Assembly: GCA_020284085.1 (NCBI GenBank)
Contig: JACEVL010001642.1
Coordinates: 715,001 to 779,000 of the forward strand
Reading direction: 5' to 3'
DNA length: 64,000 bases
Origin: Aporrectodea caliginosa
Lineage: Eukaryota > Annelida > Clitellata > Crassiclitellata > Lumbricidae
Under the pieces are notes generated by a model. The model had not been told where the DNA came from, did no database searches, and was given only the letters and a program-made list of their open reading frames with translations. A program made the translations under genes and the position numbers. Shown one piece after another: positions 39,143 through 48,100 of this stretch; position 1 is the first letter of the stretch, and each line of letters starts with the position of its first letter.

Positions 39143-42100
39143 AAATATAAACTCATAATTCTTCAATGTACTTGCAAGGTCACATCCTAATTTGCATGTC
39201 AACATGTTAGCATACTACTCCTCCTCCTTACTTATAGGAAGATGTATGTCCTATTATTTGTTCACTGCTTCTGCCATTTTCTCAAGAAGTCATCAGAAAC
39301 ATTATACAAATTATGGAATTATAGGACATCTCAGGTGTCAGTAAAATACTACTTTGGAACATCCTTGAATAGATCCCAAACAAGATGGAAAGCAACGCAC
39401 AGAATAATAGGTAGGATTCCAGAAGGGAGAAGGATGATCAATATGTCACCTGTCATGCATTCATGAAGCAAAGGACCAGCAGCAAGCAACCTCTGTACAT
39501 GTGTATTGTGGATCCCAAAAAGGTCTCACATCATAAGCTTTGGCTGACTATGCTAGACTTACGATACTCACACCAACTGAATAGCAAAGCTGTATTTGAA
39601 ACAGCACTCCATCACTGATTGTACTCTGTCAGTGCCAGTCCCAAGCCTGGATAAAGGAGGTGGGCGACGCTAATGGTCTTTGTTACCACACAGTGATCGT
39701 TATACAGAAAACAAGCAAGAAACAGCTTGCAACAGTAAGAGTGGAAGGTATACAGTCACAATGGTTCCATCTCGTTTGATTGTTACATGACCATGCATAC
39801 CACTAAGTTCCTACTCTGGGCTAAACTCTCACTTTCTGTTTTCTCCTCTTTACTCTCCCCATCCTTCACTGTTTGGGATCTTGGAGTCACCCATGACACA
39901 ACACTCTCCCTAAAACCTCAAACAGCAGCAATTTCTCAGACATGCTTGTTTCACCTCAGAAGGATCCAACAGCTCTGCTCTACCCTGCATGATACCCTGC
40001 TGAAACACAACTTTATTCTGATGAGTCTTGACTGCAGCCTACCATCTATGGTCTCCCTGAATGTACATTGCTTCCTCTAACTAGAATAATGCACCAGACT
40101 GTCTTGAACTCTCGTACAGAGACCATACCACACCTGCTCTTCATTCTCTTCTTGTATGTAAGCAAGCACTTCAAGCTGGCAATCCTCATGTACAAAGCAC
40201 ATGCACAACATTTGCAATCATACCTACAGTATCTTCCAAGGTCACGCACCCTTCAAACATTCCTCACTTTGATCAGCATCTGCTGGAAAGTATGTTGTTC
40301 CTGGTACACGTCTTTGTCTGGCGTTCATTCACAGTTGCCGGTCCCTTCATCTGGAACTCTCTACCATCTTATGTTCACAACTCTCTTACCAAGACTTTCT
40401 TTCGCTCCATAAACTGAAAACTTACCTCTTCCAGTCTACTTAAGGCTCCTAATATTTGCCCGGCTTTGAAGTGTACTTCTGAACTTTGTAAGGACATTAT
40501 CAAAAAGTTGTATGGTACTGAATGGTTTTGTGCATGTCATCGATCACATCAGTTGTTCAACTTCTGCATCATTTCAGCAGATTATTTTGTCTAAGTGCAT
40601 AATTTGTTCAGTTATTTCTAACATGTGTGAGTTTGCTGCTGCTAAGTTTGCACCAGCTATGGATCCTACTTGTGGGAGCTCTGTTGCCCCACCTCAGGTT
40701 TGGCTGGCCACAGAAATCTTTGTTCTGCACCTCAGATGAATTTGTTGTTCCCTTTGCATGCAACTCAAAGATGCAACATCATGGCTTTTCAGTGGTTGGG
40801 TGCACCACATGGACTAACCTTTCTTCCGATCTGCACATTCTGTTAAAAGGGGAATCAGCACACACCTTTTACAAGCATCTGAGGGAATGATGGGTGCAGT
40901 GCCGGCTTTAGGTACAGGCGATATAGGCGGCTGCCTCGAGCGGCACTTTTTAAGGGGCAGCAAATTCTGATAAAATACATGAAGGCCACTTCCGTCCTCG
41001 CCTATAGCACAAAATTGTCAAAGACCGACTCTGGATGGGGATGGGGGGGCATAATGTGTGCTGCGAATGCTCCACACTATCCACGCAGCTTGGTCCAGAG
41101 ACTCTGAATATGATGCCATCTGTGAACTATGGATGGGAATTCATTGGTTGGGATTCACATGTGTGAATCCTCAAGGTTTCAGTGCATTGTTTTGCTTGCT
41201 AATGACATTAAATTTTGTGTTCTTAATGACATCTAACGTCATATAGACTGGTGCTTTCAGCACTTTTGTATGGTACTTAAAAAGTGCTATAGTTACATGG
41301 CCAGATACATACATACTGTATGTCAGGAAAGGGGTTAGGCAGGAATTATGTGTCCTTTCAATGCACCTGCTCAACAACATCGTAGCAATGATGGCCATAA
41401 GGCACCATGAACCATCCACCACCACCAGTCATCTCCATCTTCTGTTGTACTCAGAATATGCCACATGGCAAATCCTTCAATGTTATCATTCCACATGCTC
41501 ATCATCCAGGTTTTGTGTCCTGCATTAATGTTTTCTTCCAAACAAACGCCATTTTTTCCCCTCCTCTTATCGGTAATATGACCTAAATACGTCAACTTCG
41601 TTGTCTTGATATTTATGTATGTATGCATGTGTATGAAGACACTTTATACAGTGTGTTTTAACTACCTCACTAGAGCAATGGCCATCTAACTGATCTAACA
41701 AAGCCTCTTCTAAGACACTTTGAAGATGTTTGCTGCACAGAGTCAAATGCAACAGTACACAAGTGTAATGGTTTCCATTACATTTGCTGAAATCCTTTGT
41801 TTGAAATAACTAAATAAATCATGCTAAAATTGGGACCAAGGTCTGGCAATGGAGGCAAAAATTGCCCCTTGTTAAGTGATATCTTTCTAAGCAAGCAGAA
41901 CTGACCTTGTTCCTCGTATTGTGGGATTGACCCGCCTGGCAAAATCTAGCAAACTCTGTCCTTCAGTGTAAACTGTTGGAGATATTAAAACGACCTGTGG
42001 AAGATTAAATGACCAACAAATTAATACGTTTAAGTCAAGTGCCTATCCACCCAGTCCATCTAAACATACATGCACAATCATAATAGATCTATGTGAACAA

Positions 42101-45100
42101 AAAGGTAAAATTAATCAGAGGAAAAATGAAAACGTGCAACTCAAAAGGCGAAATCAACCATTTGCGAGGGCACAAAATTGCAACATTGCAAAACTATCCA
42201 TGCAGGTCATATGTGCAAAATTGCAACACTGTAAATGCGTTTACTAAAGTGATTGGAAGTTAGAGAACCAGCATTTGTCCTACGTAAATAAGTTAACTGT
42301 TAATTATAACTAGTGATAAACAAGCTCACATTTTCATTTTGGTTATTTATACACATGGGACAGTTGTAGGGATATTCAACTGAAAGCTCACGATCTGTTT
42401 CATTGGCCTACAGGTTTTACAATCACTATGGCCAACAAAGGCAAATGTTGTGAGTTCAGTAATTTGGAGTCAGATGAAGAGTCAATTTCTAAGGGTTTCA
42501 TGCGTTTATGGGAAGCAGTATCAACAATACTGTAAATAGCTTTCATGCTTACTGATTTACACAACTTTTAAAGAGCAATACTAAGAACGATACTAACAGG
42601 CTATACAGCAAACAGCAGCAACACTGAGTCAAAAAAGACCACCAGAGATGAAAGCTAAATGAAACGCTAAAAGAATTCATCAGCTTCTGATATTTGTTTG
42701 CAGTTTTACATGAATCATTGGCACAGATCAGTGCTGAACCCATTATCATGCAATACCAAATAGTGCTCAAACAAAACGGATTCCTGACTTCTGCTCAAGG
42801 GAATTGTAAACTGTTTGACATACATGTAACTTTGCCTGGGGATGCCTGGCTTCATATTATCCCATGCAGTTGGATAATATCAAATACCAAAATGTTGGAA
42901 CAAAACCCCATTTGTGAAGGACCACTCTGCCTACCTAATCAGTGACCATTGCAGATCTGTGCACCACCCAGACTGTGAACCTTGCCTTTCTGAGTGTGCC
43001 CTTTTGACATAGCCTCCCTAATTTCACTCTTTTGATAGGATTGTGTATACCAGTAGATATTTCATAGGCTTCACAGGCCATGTGATTCTGAAGTTTAAAG
43101 AGAAAATGGTTACTTAAAAGATTGATTCTAATGTTGTTAGAATCCTTCACATTAAGTGAATGGGTAGGTTTGGTTCTAATCTAGATCAATACAATACGGT
43201 ATATAGCGTACACATATATGCATTGATCTTCCTTTGAATCAGGCTTAACTATCAGCCATAAACAGACAGAGCTCTCAGTCCCTTCTAGCTAACTCTCATG
43301 GAAAGCTGCAGGTATGAAATGTCGGTGACTTCATGCTCTCTGCATTGGCCTATCATCCCCCTATGAATCCCTGATGGTCCACTCCCTCTGTCTCATCCTC
43401 CCCTTGGATGACAAGTTCAATTTCCTATTTGGAATCAGAACCTTTAAATATCTTTCTGTGCTGGCAGAGATTTAAACTTCTCGAGGCATACAGACCAATC
43501 ATGCTACCCACTACACCATGGTTGTTGAAAGGACAGGTTGTTCGTTCGATCAAAAACTAAGAACTAAAGGACTAAATTCGTCATTCACAATGCACAGCTG
43601 AGAGTATACAAAAATTCTGTGCATCATTGTTAACATTTCACACAAGCTAAACATAGAGATAAAGATTGTAGTGTCAGCAAGTGTGTGCACAACAACTGAA
43701 ATATACTGAACCCAGAAATACAGTTCATAAAACTATAATGACCAACCAGAACATTTTTACATATTGCTACCTCATAATTGTTGGACTCCATGGTGCTGCC
43801 CTGGACCCTGGTTTTGAGCCCACAGCTAGCACAGGTTCCTAGTGTTCCCTATCTTGCAATTTTCCAGTCAATAGCTTCTCTAACTTACGAACACAGGCAA
43901 ACGATACACAAAGGTAAACTGAATTTTTTGTACAGAAACTCCTCACGAGCATGTTCTCCAGATAAGGTTAACAAAGTGACCCCATGTGACCCCATAGCAA
44001 GCCCAAATCTTTATGTCAGTCTGCACACTGCAAGTTATGGGGTCTACATTTTGTGAGAACTGGTCTCAATTACCATAGAAGCCCAAATACACGTCCTTCA
44101 ATCCTGGTTCCCTTTGTTTTCTTGCTCTCATCCCACCCGCAAACATATCTATGGTTCAAGATGCATCAACTAGAATGGAGTGTGTCAACCATTTTTTAAT
44201 GGAGGACCAGTGCCAAAATTTTCCAGCAAGTGGCAGGCCAGGTGCCAAAGGCACCTGAGAAAAACGGTGTAGGGATTTTGGAGGGGCTCAGAGTTTTGCA
44301 AAATTTTACTTGGGAACGGGCTGTTCCCAAGTAAAATTTTGCAAAACTCGTAAATGGTGCATTTCTAGCATAAAAACAGTCAAATTAGGTTTTAAAAATC
44401 TTAGTTTTGATCTTCGTTACCAGTCACAAACATCACATAAAACTCATTAAGCCTTAAAAATGACAAATTTGAACTTGTACTCTCAACTTGTAATGTGTAG
44501 TCTTTAGGTAAGGCTCTGCGGGCCAGAAAAACATCACAGTCAACTCTTTGACACGGTCCCTGATCTAGAAAGTCTGTCTGGGACAACTCTTGTTGCATCC
44601 ATGAGACGACTTAAGCCCTGTAGATCCTCAAGATATATGACCTCATTATAGCAGGCTTTTGGAAAGAACAGCAACAAGCCCATAGGCTTCAAGTCTGACG
44701 TCTGGTACGCAAATCTTTAATTATGAATATTATTTATTTTTGCCCTGAGGTGCCTATGATCCCTTAGATAATTAAAAAATCATTATCCTGAGAATAAAAA
44801 ATTCTGGGACTGCTAGAACTTGTTAAGATCTGGCAGAGCAAGGGTGCCTTCGAAGGCAATGGCATTAAAGCATCGGATTAGGATGGCAACACGTTGGCAT
44901 TGCAAGTGGTAGCTGGTTTCTCTCATGTCACCGGTTATAGGGGCCTTATAAATGACAGAGACAGTTCCCACTCTGTGATGAAAAGTAGGCCACTGCTGTT
45001 ATGGGCAAACGCTCTCAAAACTCCAACAGGACAAAGTGGTAGGTTACTACTGCTGCTGCTGCTGCTGCTTACTACTACTACTACTACTAGGACCACCATC

Positions 45101-48100
45101 ACCACTACTACTCCTATTAATACTGCTACTACTACTATGATGGTGATCATCATTATATATGATTGCACGTGTATGGTACAGACTTACAGTGTATCTAAGG
45201 AAAACAGTTATCCTTACAAAGCAGCTCATATATATTGTTGCCTTCGGTTAACACCAAGTATGAACCACTTTGGCTGGTGACAAAATTATTATTATTGTTG
45301 TTGTTGTTGTTATTGTGATTATGATTATTATTATTATCAACAACAGAGGTCAGGAAAATTGGAAAATGGAATAAAAAGGCAGAGACTGATTCAATGACAG
45401 AGAGATTTAATGCATGGATTTTTTCCAGCTGAGCATTTGCTATTGCTGGATAGATCAGTTGTGATCAGTGTGTTAATTAAGACAGATGAAAGAAGGGTAA
45501 ATGAGAAACTAGAGAAGATGTGCAATGATAACAAATGCAGCCTGAAGATACAGAGCCAACTTATACAAAGCCACAGTATTAAACATGAAGCACACAGCAG
45601 TGTCTGTCTGAATAGCAGCCATGTCTGAAGAGCAATATTCATTCATTCACCCATTCCTCAGTGCATGTGTTGGTGGCCAGAGCTATGAAGGCCTGACTCA
45701 CTGGGTAGTCTGAGTAGTCTGACTTAGGCGGCTGCCCTTCCCAGCCGCCTCCCCTATCCCACTCATCAGAACCTGTAGCCCACTCCATCAACTTTCGTTC
45801 ATCCACTGGACCCAACTACAACACCTTGTGTTCTGGCTGCTCTAAGGGGGATGTCTAAAGGAAGACAGAGCGAAGAACAGAGCAGGCAAAGAGGTGGCCT
45901 AATTACTACAGCAGTTGTAAGTGCAGAAACATCATCAGCAGCAGAATAGCAGAAAGAGATGAAGGCATACAAAGGGAAGAAGTAGCAGAGAGAGAGGAAG
46001 AAAGAAAACATGAGCAGGGGCATTACCCCTTCTCAAAAGGAGATAATACTAGAACAACTACTGAGCCTCACATGCATGCCATAATTATATCAGACGGAGG
46101 AGACCTACAGCAAAACAGACACACAAACACAAAGACACACACACACACACAAAGACACACACACACAAAGACACACACAAACACAGAAACACACAGCACG
46201 CACAAAGACACACACAAACACACACAAACACACACAAAGACAAAGACACATACACACACATACATACACACACACACACACACACCAACACACATGCAGA
46301 CTGCAGGCAGTCAGACTGACAGACAGCAGAGGCAGAGACTATTGGAAGATTAATCATCTGACTCATGCAGCGGATGCTTTGAAGTAACCACTGAAAGTGA
46401 GGAGTCAGCTCTGATTTAACAGAGTGGATTCTGTCCACAACATGGCAGCCAAAAGTTAGACTCAACAATTTATAACTTGCTTTGCATGACAGTCGTCTAG
46501 TGGTTACTGGTTAGTGGTTGAGTGGTTCAAATTCCCACCAGGGCACAAATCTGCTTTGAGATATCTGCTCCACCTGTGCCCCTAGTCAACTCAGCTATAA
46601 GGAGTACACCTACCATACGCTGTCAGTGCAAAGATCACATGATGATGACAAGGATAAACAAACTGAAGGCAATAACCAGTAGTTCATACCATAGCTGCCT
46701 CTCAGGCTACCTTAAGGGGCTGTTCTCCTACTTTTTCCTTTGTCATAAGTAACCTGGGTTCATTCATTCATTCATTCCAAGAATTTTTATAGCATCAAGG
46801 AGCCTACTCAGAGGTGATCAAAGCTTGTCAGGTCTATCCCTTTGTCTATACATCTATCCTTTTGTTTAGCCTGCGGAGTCGGTAGATCAAAGTCCTGTCA
46901 AGGTAGAAACATGTTTCTAAATTTGTGATCCATTGTGCCCCTAGCTATGAAATGCACTGACACTGACCATAAACTGCGGGTGGGACGAGCAGCGAGCGAG
47001 GGACAAGACTGGCCACCTATTCTCCTGTCATAAACCAAGTCTAAAAACTGAAGTCCCATAGTATAAGAGATTGCTATTATTCTTTCTGCGTGCACTTTCT
47101 TCATGAAGAGTTATACCAAATCTGGAATATATATTCTGCCTTAACCCTTTAACGACGAGCTGCCTATGGTTTCCCATACATTTTAGTACACGCTCATCGT
47201 TAAAGGGTTAACAACCACCACATGCCAATTGCAGAAGCCAAAAAAGCAGGATTATGAGAAGACAATTAGAAGAAAACTTATAACAATATGCATTCAAGTT
47301 GAACATAGAACAAAGCACATGCTAGCTGAGCACATGCTAGCTGGCCTCAATCCTGGGTTTGGAAGCACAAGTTGTCAAGGGACTTTGGTTTTTCTTCTAG
47401 ATGAAGAACAATCTATGCCAAGGCCTTCTGCAGGTCCTGTTTTCATTAACTGCATGTCTGCATCAGATCAGAGTCATGATCACCACTATCAACACCACTA
47501 TGACTCTTGTCTTTCATTGTGACATGCCTGGACTATTGCAACATTGTTCTGCTAGGCCTGCTTAACCTCCAAACACTTCAGCTTTCAGTTCATCACGAAT
47601 TGCAAGACTCAAATCGTTATCACCTTGTCTAAAGTTCTCACATGTTTCAAGTTTATGAAGACAAGCTGCACTGGCTCCATCCCTGTTGAGGCCAGTTTTA
47701 CAGTCAAGACCCTTTGCCCCTAACCTGAAGACAAATAAATGAAATTAAGGCCAGAAGCCATTGACTGAATGACTTTTAGCTAAGGGTATCTTGTACAGAA
47801 AAAGATTGGGAGCCACTGCCTTAGTGGGTTTTTCAATCATTTTACAAAGTTATGAACACAACTTTGGATGATATTTCTGGCATGCATTCAAGTCCTGTCG
47901 TTTAAAATTTAAATAGTAAATTTTAGTAATGCCCTCTGTCCCACTTCTCTCTAGTAAAATTTTGATTTCATCAGCCAGGTAACAAAATTCACTATAGCGT
48001 TCATCTAGTGTTTCCGGGCTCTTGAAACAAATACTTTTGATGAAGCAGAGGCTTAAGACTTTGAAGACAGCGACGGTGATGAACATTATGAAGGTGACTA

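Noticed and set aside
44894..45280. 128-codon frame
   Set aside because: Its middle is a CTG/CTA triplet repeat; the rest shows no family.
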